Assembly (NCBI GenBank): GCA_942491535.1
Contig: CALOBV010000015.1
Span: forward strand, 48,077 to 112,076
Origin: JAUVKT01 sp942491535
Lineage (GTDB): Bacteria; Bacteroidota; Bacteroidia; Bacteroidales; VadinHA17
Reading direction: 5' to 3'
Length of the DNA: 64,000 nt
Below the pieces are notes generated by a model, which ran no database searches, was not told where the DNA came from, and worked only from the letters and a program-made list of their open reading frames with translations. Below, one piece after another: positions 55,222-63,783 of the stretch. The translations under genes were made by a program, and so were the position numbers. Each line of letters starts with the position of its first letter. Positions within the stretch are counted from its first letter, which is position 1.

Positions 55222-56514
55222 TTAGTCCTCTACCGATTCAGAGTCATCAACAAACTTTTCAGGAATATTCTTCTTTGTTTTTACACCTAGACTCTTGAGT
55301 CGTTCCACTTTTGATATAAGGTTGCCTCTGCCTGTAAGTTTTAGCATGGTCTGATCATATTGATTCCTTGTGCTTTCAAGTCGCGAACCAAGGTCATCAA
55401 GCCTTTTCAGTAAATCGGCAAAACCATCATAAAGTTTTGCCCCCTCCTCTGCTATCTTAATCACGTTTGCTTCCTGCTTAACCTGTCTCCATACATTCTC
55501 TATCATCCTTAATGCGGCAATCAGATTAGTTGGACTAATCAGCAATATACCCTTCTCGTAAGCCTCATTCCACAGACCATTATCATTCTGTAAAGCAAGA
55601 TAATAGGCCGGCTCAACCGGCATAAACATCATCACGAAATCGAGTGTATTCTCCTTATAGATTGTCTCGTAGTTTTTCGAGGCAAGTGATTTAATATGAT
55701 TTCTGACGCTTATAATATGAGCCTTCAGTGCCCTGTCTTTGGCCTCTTCATCATCGGCATTAACATACTGTTCATAAGCTACCAGGGAGACTTTCGAATC
55801 AATAATAATATTTCCTTTTCCAGGGTATTTAACACTTACATCGGGGATCAGCCTTCTGCCATCATCAGAAACATGAGAATCCTGCACAATAAAATCCTCT
55901 CCTCTTTTTAAGCCTGAATTCTCAAGTATCCTCTCCAGTATCTTCTCTCCCCAGATACCCTGGGTTTTGGAGTCACCTTTTAAGGCCCTGGTAAGTGCCT
56001 TAGCCTCTTCACCTATCATCAGATTCATCTCAGCCAGCCTTTTTACCTCATCTTTCAGCGATCTCCTCTGGTCGGCTTCCTTCTCGTATGTATCTTCAAC
56101 CTTCTTCTTAAACTCCTTAAGGTTCTCATTAAAAGGCTTAAGAACATCATCAAGTTTTTCCCTGTTTTCCTTTGTCAGTCTATCGCTGTTCTCAGTAAGT
56201 ATTTCGTTTGCAAGCAGGCGGAATTCCTTCTTCATCCTTTCCTGCAATTCCTCTACCTCAGCCTTCTGGCTATCAAGTTTCTCCCTCAGGTTCTTCAGGT
56301 CGGCATCCTTTCCTGCAGCCAGGGCAGATAAGCTCACTATCTCCTTTTCCTTATTATCGAGGCTTTGCTTCAGTTCATCAAGCTCGACACCAATTCTATT
56401 TGATAGGGTATTATCTTCGGTTTTCATTGACCGCAGCCAGAGCCTGAACAAAATCCACGCAAATAATATCCCGACAACTATACCGGTAAAAAGAAAAGCC
56501 AACTGTTCAGTCAT
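55222..56514 (-). CDS. rmuC: DNA recombination protein RmuC
   Basis: This 430-residue protein has an N-terminal membrane helix (residues ~5-25), a long coiled coil (about 30-150) and a C-terminal nuclease-like RmuC domain (WGEKILERILENSGL, DVSVKYPGKGNIIIDSKVSL, MFMPVEPAYYLAL). RmuC limits inversions at repeats in E. coli. The repeat-rich intergenic tracts of this genome make its presence noteworthy, but no link is shown. It lies 12 bp downstream of dnaB on the same strand. Confidence 0.94.
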   Translation of the reverse strand: MTEQLAFLFTGIVVGILFAWILFRLWLRSMKTEDNTLSNRIGVELDELKQSLDNKEKEIVSLSALAAGKDADLKNLREKLDSQKAEVEELQERMKKEFRLLANEILTENSDRLTKENREKLDDVLKPFNENLKEFKKKVEDTYEKEADQRRSLKDEVKRLAEMNLMIGEEAKALTRALKGDSKTQGIWGEKILERILENSGLKRGEDFIVQDSHVSDDGRRLIPDVSVKYPGKGNIIIDSKVSLVAYEQYVNADDEEAKDRALKAHIISVRNHIKSLASKNYETIYKENTLDFVMMFMPVEPAYYLALQNDNGLWNEAYEKGILLISPTNLIAALRMIENVWRQVKQEANVIKIAEEGAKLYDGFADLLKRLDDLGSRLESTRNQYDQTMLKLTGRGNLISKVERLKSLGVKTKKNIPEKFVDDSESVED

Positions 56515-56526
56515 CTTGATAATTGT

Positions 56527-58047
56527 TTAAATAAAAGGAGTATCATCATCTGCAGGTGATTTTTGCTCAAAAGCTGTATCAGAATCTGAAAGGTCGTCAT
56601 TATTCATCTTTGATCCAACAGTAAAGCTCTTGTCATCAAGTCCATCCGGCATACCTTCAAAATCAATTTCATCCATATCTGTAAACTGAGCCTTCTCCTC
56701 CCTGAAACGAAGATAGACATCATCAACAGGACCATTCCTGTTTTTCGATAATATTATTTCTGCCACACCCTTTGATGAGTTTCCGTTTTCGAGGGTCATC
56801 ATGCCATACTTTTCAGGCCTGTGAATAAAAACAACCATATCAGCATCCTGCTCAATTGCTCCGGATTCCCTGAGGTCTGATAGCTGTGGTCTTTTACTAC
56901 CACCCCTTACTTCTACCGATCTGTTCAACTGGCTTAAGGCCAGTATTGGTATCTCAAGTTCTTTTGCTATGCTTTTAAGCGATCTTGATATACTACTCAC
57001 TTCCTGCTCCCTGCTACCGGAATCGGCAGGACCGGTCATAAGTTGAAGATAATCAACCACAGCCAGGTCGAGTTTATTCTGTGCCTTTAACCTCCTGCAT
57101 TTGGCACGTAGCTCAAATACTGAAATAGCCGGTGTATCATCGATATAAATATTAGCTTTCTCGAGAGTTTTAATTCTCTCCTCCAGCTGCCTCCACTCAT
57201 CCTCCTTAAGCTTGCCATTTCTTATCCTGTTACTGGGTAATTCTGTTTCAGCAACAATTAACCTGTTTACAAGCTGTATGGAAGACATCTCCAGAGAAAA
57301 GAAAGCGACATGTTTCTTATGTTCTACCGCCATGTTACGGGTCATCGACAGGGCTAAGGCTGTTTTACCCATCGACGGACGCGCAGCAATTATTATCAGG
57401 TCTGATTTCTGCCAGCCCATTGTTAGCCTGTCGAGATTCGTAAATCCCGAAGGAACTCCAACCAGGGCATCTTCTTTCTTACTGGCCTCCTCAATCTCAT
57501 GGATGGCCTCTTTTAAAACTATGTTTATAGGAGCAACCTCTTTCTTTATGTTTCCTTCTGCAATCTGGAACAATTCATTCTCTGAATAATCAAGAAGCTC
57601 ATTAACATCGTAGGTATCATCAAATGCCTTACCCTGGATATCAGAAGTAACGCGAATAAGTTCTCTCTGAATATATTTCTGGGCCACTATCCTTGCATGA
57701 AACTCCACGTGGGCAGCAGATACTACTTTTGATGTAAGCTGGGTAAGGTATACCGGGCCACCTATTTCATCCAGGAGCTTTGTAGCCTTCAGCTCTTCTG
57801 TTACAGTATATAAATCTACAGGAATCTCTCTCTGCGAAAGGGCACTTATTGCTGTATATATTTTCTGGTGACTATCCTTATAAAAACTCTCGGGCTTCAG
57901 GATATCAAGTATTGATATAATCGCATCCTTTTCAAGCATTATTGCCCCTATCACTGCCTCTTCCATATCAATTGCCTGGGGTGGTACCCTGCCAAAATCA
58001 GAAATGGGATTATTTAACTCTTTAACCTTTGCTCTTTGTACTGCCAT
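56527..58047 (-). CDS. dnaB: Replicative DNA helicase DnaB
   Basis: This 506-residue hexameric helicase starts at the ATG at 58047, which gives MAVQRAKVKEL. The frame runs further to 58155, but that ~36-residue extension is hydrophobic and Cys-rich and lies upstream of a TAACTTTG promoter-like box at 58099-58106 (minus). The N-terminal domain (PPQAIDMEEAVIGAIML) is followed by the RecA-like domain with Walker A ARPSMGKTALAL, the VDYLQLM Walker B region and LSQLNRSVE. It is co-directional with rmuC. Confidence 0.96.
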   Translation of the reverse strand: MAVQRAKVKELNNPISDFGRVPPQAIDMEEAVIGAIMLEKDAIISILDILKPESFYKDSHQKIYTAISALSQREIPVDLYTVTEELKATKLLDEIGGPVYLTQLTSKVVSAAHVEFHARIVAQKYIQRELIRVTSDIQGKAFDDTYDVNELLDYSENELFQIAEGNIKKEVAPINIVLKEAIHEIEEASKKEDALVGVPSGFTNLDRLTMGWQKSDLIIIAARPSMGKTALALSMTRNMAVEHKKHVAFFSLEMSSIQLVNRLIVAETELPSNRIRNGKLKEDEWRQLEERIKTLEKANIYIDDTPAISVFELRAKCRRLKAQNKLDLAVVDYLQLMTGPADSGSREQEVSSISRSLKSIAKELEIPILALSQLNRSVEVRGGSKRPQLSDLRESGAIEQDADMVVFIHRPEKYGMMTLENGNSSKGVAEIILSKNRNGPVDDVYLRFREEKAQFTDMDEIDFEGMPDGLDDKSFTVGSKMNNDDLSDSDTAFEQKSPADDDTPFI

Positions 58048-58201
58048 TAATAAAATCTTATAAAATATTACTCTATACCTGCTACAAAATAAACTGCTCA
58101 AAGTTAAAGAAATGAAGCATTTATTTAGAAGACTGCGAGCTTGAATTACAAACAAAATTTTGTTGAAACTTTGTTGAAAAGAGGGAGGGAAATGGTTATT
58201 C

Positions 58202-58487
58202 GTTATTTGCTGCCTTGCGGCAGCGTTATTGGTTAGTAGCTCCTTACAGTCGCGTTAGTGGTTATTTGCTGCCTTGCGGCAGCGTTAATAGTTACTAATA
58301 ACGTGAGCGAAGCGAACAATTAACCATTAACGTGAGCGAAGCGAACAATTAAATAACCAATTAACCATTAACGTGAGCGAAGCGAACAAATAACCATTAA
58401 CGTGAGCGAAGCGAACATTAACGTGAGCGAAGCGAACAATTAACCATTAACGTGAGCGAAGCGAACAATTAACCATTCAACCATTAT
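58202..58487. repeat. Low-complexity hairpin-bearing repeat tract R4
   Basis: This is the largest tract, filling most of the 470 bases between the dnaB and ispE starts. It begins with two 27-bp copies (58202-58228 and 58261-58287), each holding the hairpin GCTGCC-TTGC-GGCAGC. Six copies of ACGTGAGCGAAGCGAAC follow, at 58301, 58330, 58371, 58400, 58421 and 58450. They are joined by AT-rich words (ATTAACC, CAATTAAC) with start-to-start distances of 29, 41, 29, 21 and 29. It contains no gene. The linker words resemble those in R2. Confidence 0.92.
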
Positions 58488-58517
58488 TCCTATATTTATG
58501 CCTGAAAAAGTTTACAC

Positions 58518-59333
58518 ATGACTATTTTCCCAAATGCTAAAATAAACCTCGGCCTCCGGATCACCTCGAAGAGGGCAGATGGTTTCCATAATATTGAAAC
58601 TATCTTCTATCCTGTTGGTCTAAGGGATGTCTGCGAGTTTGTTACACAGGAAAATGGCAGGGACAGTGATGAATTCACTCAGACAGGATATGACACAGCC
58701 TGTTCGATGGCCGATAATCTTGTAATGAAAGCAGTAAACCTTATTCGAAAAAACTATAATATCCCTGCGCTTAAGATTCATCTTCATAAAGCTATACCTC
58801 CCGGGTCAGGGCTGGGAGGAGGATCGTCAGACGCTGCTTTTATGCTCAGGTACCTGGTTCGTTATTTCCGCATCGGGCTTTGTAACAAAGACCTCGCTGC
58901 TATGGCCGCTGAGCTTGGTTCTGATTGTCCGTTCTTTATCACCAATATTCCCTCATATGCTAGTGGCAGGGGAGAGAAATTAAAAAAAGTTAAGGCCAAT
59001 CTGGCCGGATACAAAATTTTGCTTGTCAACCCGGGCATTATCATTAACACCGGCGAAGCATATGCTGCTTCAAAACCCGAGAAGAGAAATACTGTCCTGA
59101 CAGATATTTATGATCTGTCTCCTGAAAAATGGAAGGATGAAATGACAAATGATTTTGAGCCAATTATTTTCAGGAAATTCCCACTTATTGGTGAGATAAA
59201 AAAAGAGTTATACAGACATGGCGCCCTATACAGCTCTATGAGCGGAAGCGGTTCGTCTGTCTACGGCATATTCAGGGATGAAAGCCCTGCCGATATATTT
59301 TCTGAATACTGGACCTGGCAGGGTAATCTTTAG
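58518..59333 (+). CDS. ispE: 4-diphosphocytidyl-2-C-methyl-D-erythritol kinase
   Basis: This 271-residue GHMP kinase phosphorylates CDP-methylerythritol in the MEP isoprenoid pathway. The N-terminal AKINLGLRI motif, the ATP loop PPGSGLGGGSSDAAF, GSDCPFF and the C-terminal MSGSGSSVYGIF are intact. The start is the ATG at 58518 directly after the R4 tract, so its promoter would have to lie in or beside the repeats. It is convergent with the biotin carrier gene, with 3 bp between the stops. Confidence 0.96.
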   Translation: MTIFPNAKINLGLRITSKRADGFHNIETIFYPVGLRDVCEFVTQENGRDSDEFTQTGYDTACSMADNLVMKAVNLIRKNYNIPALKIHLHKAIPPGSGLGGGSSDAAFMLRYLVRYFRIGLCNKDLAAMAAELGSDCPFFITNIPSYASGRGEKLKKVKANLAGYKILLVNPGIIINTGEAYAASKPEKRNTVLTDIYDLSPEKWKDEMTNDFEPIIFRKFPLIGEIKKELYRHGALYSSMSGSGSSVYGIFRDESPADIFSEYWTWQGNL

Positions 59334-59336
59334 AAC

Positions 59337-59657
59337 TCAGATAAGAACCACAAGCAGGTGCCCCTTTGGCACAACTTGCCCTGCTTTAACATTAATCCTT
59401 CGGATCTTGCCTGCGGCAGGACTTTTAATCCTGTTCTTCATCTTCATGGCTTCAAGGATCAGCAAATCCTGTCCCTCCTCAACTTCCTGTCCGACTTCTA
59501 CCATAACTTCTACGATGGTACCGGGAATAAAGCAATTTATTTTGCTCACATCAGGCATCCTGAATGCAATCCTTTCCCTGAATTTCTTACTCAAGTGTGT
59601 TTTATAGATCGTCTGATCGATATTCAGATTCTCATATTCTTGCTCTTTTTTACTCAT
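59337..59657 (-). CDS. Biotin carboxyl carrier protein (acyl-CoA carboxylase/decarboxylase)
   Basis: This 106-residue protein has a biotinyl domain with the target lysine Lys72 in LEAMKMKN, and an ~35-residue N-terminal extension (KTHLSKKFRERIAF). The biotin domain begins NCFIPGTIVEVMVEVGQEVEEG (key PGTI). It follows the carboxyltransferase gene by 21 bp and should carry CO2 for it. The size fits the small carrier of methylmalonyl-CoA or propionyl-CoA systems rather than full-length AccB. Confidence 0.9.
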   Translation of the reverse strand: MSKKEQEYENLNIDQTIYKTHLSKKFRERIAFRMPDVSKINCFIPGTIVEVMVEVGQEVEEGQDLLILEAMKMKNRIKSPAAGKIRRINVKAGQVVPKGHLLVVLI

Positions 59658-59678
59658 TTCAGAATTTATTAGGAAAGA

Positions 59679-61223
59679 TTAAAAAGGTGGGATTCCGTGC
59701 TTCTTCTTAGGAAGGAATACAGATTTATTACCTGATACACTGATTGAATGAATAAGCAGTTTTCGTGTTTCAGAAGGATCGATCACAGAATCTACATAAC
59801 CACGAGCAGCTGCTACGTATGGATTTGCAAATTTGGTCTTATACTCCTCCACTTTCTCCATTCGCATCTTTTCAGGATCCTCGGCAGCTGCTATTTCTTT
59901 TCTGAAAATAATATTTGCTGCTCCTTCAGGTCCCATTACTGCTATCTCAGCACCCGGCCAGGCAAAAACAAAGTCTGCCCTGAGATGTCTCGATCCCATT
60001 GCTATATAACCTCCTCCATAGGCCTTTCTCAGGATTACCGTTACTTTAGGAACGGTAGCTTCAGAATAAGCATAAAGCATTTTCGCTCCATGTCTTATAA
60101 CTCCTGCATGTTCCTGATCTACTCCAGGTAAATATCCCGGCAGGTCCACAAAGGTTACAATCGGAATACTGAAAGCATCACAGTATCGAATAAATCTTGC
60201 GGCCTTATCGCTTGAGTCCACATCCAGAACACCTGCCATCTCATTTGGCTGATTGGCAACAAAGCCAATAGTATTTCCATCAATCCGGCCAAAGCCTATT
60301 ACAATATTTTTTGCCCAGAGTTCCTGTACTTCAAAAAAATCAGAACCATCAACCACCGCCTTTATTACATCTTTTACATCATAAGGGAGGGTCGGATCTT
60401 CCGGCACAATACTCTCTATATCATATGTTTCAAGAGGCTTCTTCGGTTCAAATGACTTTGCCTTATTCATGTTATTCCATGGAATAAAGCTTACCAGCTG
60501 CTTTATCTGATCGAAACATTCATCTTCACTCTCAGAATAAAAATGAGCGTTACCTGTTGTCTCGCTATGAACCCATGCACCTCCAAGATCTTCCATTGAA
60601 ATTTCTTCTCCCAGTACCGTCCTTATAACTTCCGGTCCTGTGATAAACATTTTTGATATATTATTTACAACAAATACAAAATCTGTTAGGGCAGGCGAAT
60701 AAACTGCTCCACCGGCACACGGGCCAAGAATTACCGAAAGCTGTGGGATAACACCGCTTGAAAGCGTATTTCTGAAAAATATCTCACCATAACCTGCCAG
60801 CGAGTTTACACCTTCCTGAATCCTTGCTCCTCCCGAATCGTTGATTCCAATTAGTGGAATTCTCATCTTCAGGGCATGATCCATTATCTTGGTAATTTTC
60901 CTTGAGTGAGCCAGTCCGAGAGAACCTCCTGCAACAGTAAAATCCTGAGCATAAATCGCTACCGGGGCCTTCAATATTGTTCCTGTTCCTATAATAACGC
61001 CATCACCTGGAAGACCCTTAGCCTGCATATCAAAGTCGCGGGCAAGGTGTTCAACAAAAAAATCATACTCGTTAAATGAATCATCATCGAGCAGTGCCAG
61101 TATCCTCTCACGAGCAGTCCTCTTACCCATAGCCTTTTGCTTCTCGATAGCCTTCTCTCCACCCCCCATCAGGAGCTTATCACGCTTCTCATGCAGTTCA
61201 CGAGTCTTTTTACTTAGTGCCAT
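59679..61223 (-). CDS. mmdA: Acyl-CoA carboxyltransferase subunit (propionyl-CoA carboxylase beta/methylmalonyl-CoA decarboxylase alpha)
   Basis: This 514-residue crotonase-fold carboxyltransferase has the N-terminal GGGEKAIEKQKAMGKRTARERI stretch (key GKRTARERI), the oxyanion-hole motifs NDSGGARIQEG and GPCAGGAVYSPA, the FVDLPGYLPG site and RKAYGGGYIAMGSRHL. It pairs with the downstream biotin carrier. No biotin carboxylase or membrane decarboxylase subunits are adjacent, so direction of the reaction (carboxylation versus sodium-coupled decarboxylation) is open. meaB at 36 kb supports a methylmalonyl-CoA route in this genome. A 192-bp gap upstream shows nothing. Confidence 0.92.
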   Translation of the reverse strand: MALSKKTRELHEKRDKLLMGGGEKAIEKQKAMGKRTARERILALLDDDSFNEYDFFVEHLARDFDMQAKGLPGDGVIIGTGTILKAPVAIYAQDFTVAGGSLGLAHSRKITKIMDHALKMRIPLIGINDSGGARIQEGVNSLAGYGEIFFRNTLSSGVIPQLSVILGPCAGGAVYSPALTDFVFVVNNISKMFITGPEVIRTVLGEEISMEDLGGAWVHSETTGNAHFYSESEDECFDQIKQLVSFIPWNNMNKAKSFEPKKPLETYDIESIVPEDPTLPYDVKDVIKAVVDGSDFFEVQELWAKNIVIGFGRIDGNTIGFVANQPNEMAGVLDVDSSDKAARFIRYCDAFSIPIVTFVDLPGYLPGVDQEHAGVIRHGAKMLYAYSEATVPKVTVILRKAYGGGYIAMGSRHLRADFVFAWPGAEIAVMGPEGAANIIFRKEIAAAEDPEKMRMEKVEEYKTKFANPYVAAARGYVDSVIDPSETRKLLIHSISVSGNKSVFLPKKKHGIPPF

Positions 61224-61415
61224 AATTAGTTGTCTTTTAGTAGGAATTACCTATCTCTTGTTTTCATTTCTCTGGATACAACATTAAAAAATATGCCTGA
61301 ATCAAACAAGAATTTATATCAGTTTTTTTCGAATGCTAAATTATACCAGGAATACTGTTTTTAATAACTTATTACTAACATGACTATTACATGCAATATG
61401 TTTTTCGAATCATGA

Positions 61416-62510
61416 TTATTTAGGAGCTGATTTATACAAGAATACCCCAATTACCAGGAAGAGAATATTCGGAAGCCACATTGCCAGCATGGGGTCGAGA
61501 TTGCCTTTCAGAGAAAATTGTGTAGCGAACTGCATAAGGAATATATAAATAAAGCTAAGTGCCAGGCCGAAACCAATCTGTACTCCAATGCCTCCTCTTG
61601 CCTTACGTGAAGAGACAGAAACACCGATAAGGGTCAGAATAAAAACCGAGAACGGATTGGATATTCTTTTATGGTTCTCATTAAGCAATAATTTTATCTC
61701 ATCACTCCCCTGTAATCTTAGCAGGTCGATCTCATCATGTAGCTGCCTGTAATTCATCGTCTCAACAAAAGTTTCCTTACGGGCAAAATCGTCCGGAGTA
61801 ATAGTTAGCGCCGTATCGATTCTTAAACCCGATCTAAGGGTTTCCTTCCCGTCAACAATATCCCTTATAGTATAGTTTCTGGCTGCCCATTTATTGATTG
61901 TTGAATCCCATTTAACATAATATGCTGAAAGCTTTGACTCCAGCTGGCCCTCATCGCTAAAGCGCTCCAGTGTAAAGTTCCTGCCAACCATCGATGATGT
62001 TGTATAGGTTTCCATATAAGCAAATACATTGGGATAAACCTGTCTGTGAATATCCCTGGCAGTATATCTTGGTCGTGGTTTATAATATTTATCCTCAAAC
62101 TCCGTCCGTATAAGATTTGCATGTGGGATAACAAAATTTGTCAGAAGGAAGGCAACGATGGCAATCAGAAGGGCTGAATAGAAATACGGAAGCATCATCC
62201 TCCTGAAACTGACCCCATTGCTAAGAATAGCAATTATCTCACTATTATAGGCCATCCTTGAAGTGAAGTATATTACCGTAATAAAGGTAAAAAGGGGTGA
62301 GAAGAGGGTAGCAAAAAATGGTATAAAATTCAGGTAGTAATCAAAAATTATTGCCCTTACAGGAGCTTCCTTGCTCATAAAGTCGTCGATCTTCTCAGAG
62401 AAGTCAAAAATTACAGCAATACTCATTATCAGGACTATTGAAACGACAAAGGTCCCAAGGAACTTTTTAACGATATATATGTCCAGTACTTTCAGATCGG
62501 GCTTCTTCAT
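61416..62510 (-). CDS. lptG: LptF/LptG-family lipopolysaccharide export permease
   Basis: This 364-residue inner-membrane protein has three N-terminal helices, a periplasmic beta-jellyroll domain (about 120-270) and three C-terminal helices. The layout is that of YjgP/YjgQ (N-terminal LDIYIVKKFLGTF, C-terminal GIGVQIGFGLALSFIYIFLM, key GFGLALSFIY). It moves lipopolysaccharide toward the outer membrane with LptBC. LptF and LptG cannot be told apart with certainty. It overlaps the tgt stop by 4 bp (ATGA), so the two are co-translated, the known tgt-lptG pairing of Bacteroidota. Confidence 0.9.
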   Translation of the reverse strand: MKKPDLKVLDIYIVKKFLGTFVVSIVLIMSIAVIFDFSEKIDDFMSKEAPVRAIIFDYYLNFIPFFATLFSPLFTFITVIYFTSRMAYNSEIIAILSNGVSFRRMMLPYFYSALLIAIVAFLLTNFVIPHANLIRTEFEDKYYKPRPRYTARDIHRQVYPNVFAYMETYTTSSMVGRNFTLERFSDEGQLESKLSAYYVKWDSTINKWAARNYTIRDIVDGKETLRSGLRIDTALTITPDDFARKETFVETMNYRQLHDEIDLLRLQGSDEIKLLLNENHKRISNPFSVFILTLIGVSVSSRKARGGIGVQIGFGLALSFIYIFLMQFATQFSLKGNLDPMLAMWLPNILFLVIGVFLYKSAPK

Positions 62511-63634
62511 AATCTTCGTCCAAGTTTCTTAACCATAGAACTCTTCCACGTGGAGAAAGAACCTTCCAGAATCATTTTCCGTGCTTCACGAACCAGCCTC
62601 AGGTAGAATGAAAGGTTATGTATGCTGGCTATCTGGGAACCGAGTAACTCTCCCGAAATAATCAGGTGACGAAGGTATGCTTTAGTATAAAATTTTCCTA
62701 AGGATGAGCTTCCTGAATCATCAATAGGAGAAAAATCATTAATCCATTTTCGATTCCTGATATTAATAATACCCTCTTCAGTAAAAAGCATCCCGTTTCT
62801 TCCGTTTCTTGTTGGCATTACACAATCAAACATATCAACTCCCCTCTCAATCGACTCAAGAATATTTATCGGTGTACCTACTCCCATTAAATAACGTGGT
62901 TTGCCTTTGGGAAGTATCTCGTTTACGACTTCTATCATATTGTACATATCTTCAGCAGGCTCACCCACAGAGAGTCCCCCGATAGCATTACCGGGCATAT
63001 CCTTGGATGCAATTTCCTCGGCCGAAGCCCGGCGCAGATCGGGATAAACGCTTCCCTGTACAATTGGGAAGAGCATCTGTTCGTGCCCGTATAAAGGCTC
63101 TGTATTGTTAAACCTGTCGACAACCCTCGATAGCCAGCGATGAGTCAGGTTCATTGATTTTTGTGCTTCCTTAAAATCACATGGATAAGGGGTGCACTCA
63201 TCAAAGGCCATTATTATATCTGCCCCTATAATGCGCTGAATATCCACTACATTCTCAGGAGTAAAGCTGTGTGTAGATCCGTCAATATGAGATTTAAAAA
63301 CAGCTCCTTCCTCGCTTAGCTTCCTGTTTTCTGACAGAGAAAAAACCTGGTAGCCACCAGAGTCTGTCAGCAGAGCCCTCTCCCACCCCATAAATTTGTG
63401 TAGGCCACCGGCCTGCTTCATTATCTCCATCCCGGGCCTGAGGTAGAGATGATATGTATTTCCAAGAATAATATCGGCATTTACCTCCTCAACCAGGTCG
63501 CGCTGTAAGACACCCTTTACCGTAGCGGCTGTACCAACAGGCATAAATATCGGCGTTAAAATATCACCATGATCAGTAGTAAGAACACCTGCCCTGGCGG
63601 CCGAAGATTTATCACTGTTTTCTATTCTGAACAT
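62507..63634 (-). CDS. tgt: Queuine tRNA-ribosyltransferase
   Basis: This 375-residue TIM-barrel enzyme swaps guanine-34 for a queuosine precursor in tRNA. Catalytic Asp91 is in TDSGGYQVFSL, nucleophile Asp270 in FDCVMPTRNGRNG and GGLSVGEP is present. The zinc-binding CxCxxC segment expected near residues 307-312 reads DDSGSSSLG instead, so the three zinc cysteines are missing, though the late His339 (SIHNL) remains. It starts 4 bp before the lptG overlap ends, and a divergent glycosyltransferase gene lies upstream. Confidence 0.94.
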   Translation of the reverse strand: MFRIENSDKSSAARAGVLTTDHGDILTPIFMPVGTAATVKGVLQRDLVEEVNADIILGNTYHLYLRPGMEIMKQAGGLHKFMGWERALLTDSGGYQVFSLSENRKLSEEGAVFKSHIDGSTHSFTPENVVDIQRIIGADIIMAFDECTPYPCDFKEAQKSMNLTHRWLSRVVDRFNNTEPLYGHEQMLFPIVQGSVYPDLRRASAEEIASKDMPGNAIGGLSVGEPAEDMYNMIEVVNEILPKGKPRYLMGVGTPINILESIERGVDMFDCVMPTRNGRNGMLFTEEGIINIRNRKWINDFSPIDDSGSSSLGKFYTKAYLRHLIISGELLGSQIASIHNLSFYLRLVREARKMILEGSFSTWKSSMVKKLGRRL

Positions 63635-63658
63635 TCAGGTTGTATTGCAAATTTTGTA

Positions 63659-63689
63659 CAAAGGTAATGTATTGAAGTGCACCATAAAA
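63659..63689 (-). promoter_or_regulatory. Candidate promoter of tgt-lptG
   Basis: On the minus strand TTTT (plus 63686-63689), 19 bases, then TACCTTTG (plus 63659-63666) fits TTTG-N19-21-TAnnTTTG with one mismatch. It lies about 25 bp before the tgt ATG. Confidence 0.35.
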
Positions 63690-63783
63690 CAGGGATGATA
63701 GAAAAAACTTAAACTATTCTTGCCTTCCTATTTTGTCCCATCCCTGATTCTTACTAATATTGCGCATTATAAGAGAAGAATCT

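Noticed and set aside
55967..56530. 187-residue plus-strand open frame opposite rmuC
   Set aside because: It is the antisense of the charged coiled-coil of RmuC, seen as Ser/Phe/Leu-rich sequence, a common shadow.
58301..58466. CRISPR-like array
   Set aside because: The six 17-mers are too short and irregularly spaced (21 to 41 bp), the spacers are repeats themselves, and no cas gene lies nearby.
58048..58517. Replication origin beside dnaB
   Set aside because: I see no DnaA-box-like TTATCCACA cluster and no dnaA gene. The repeats are GC-containing hairpins of a kind shared in style with other intergenic tracts.
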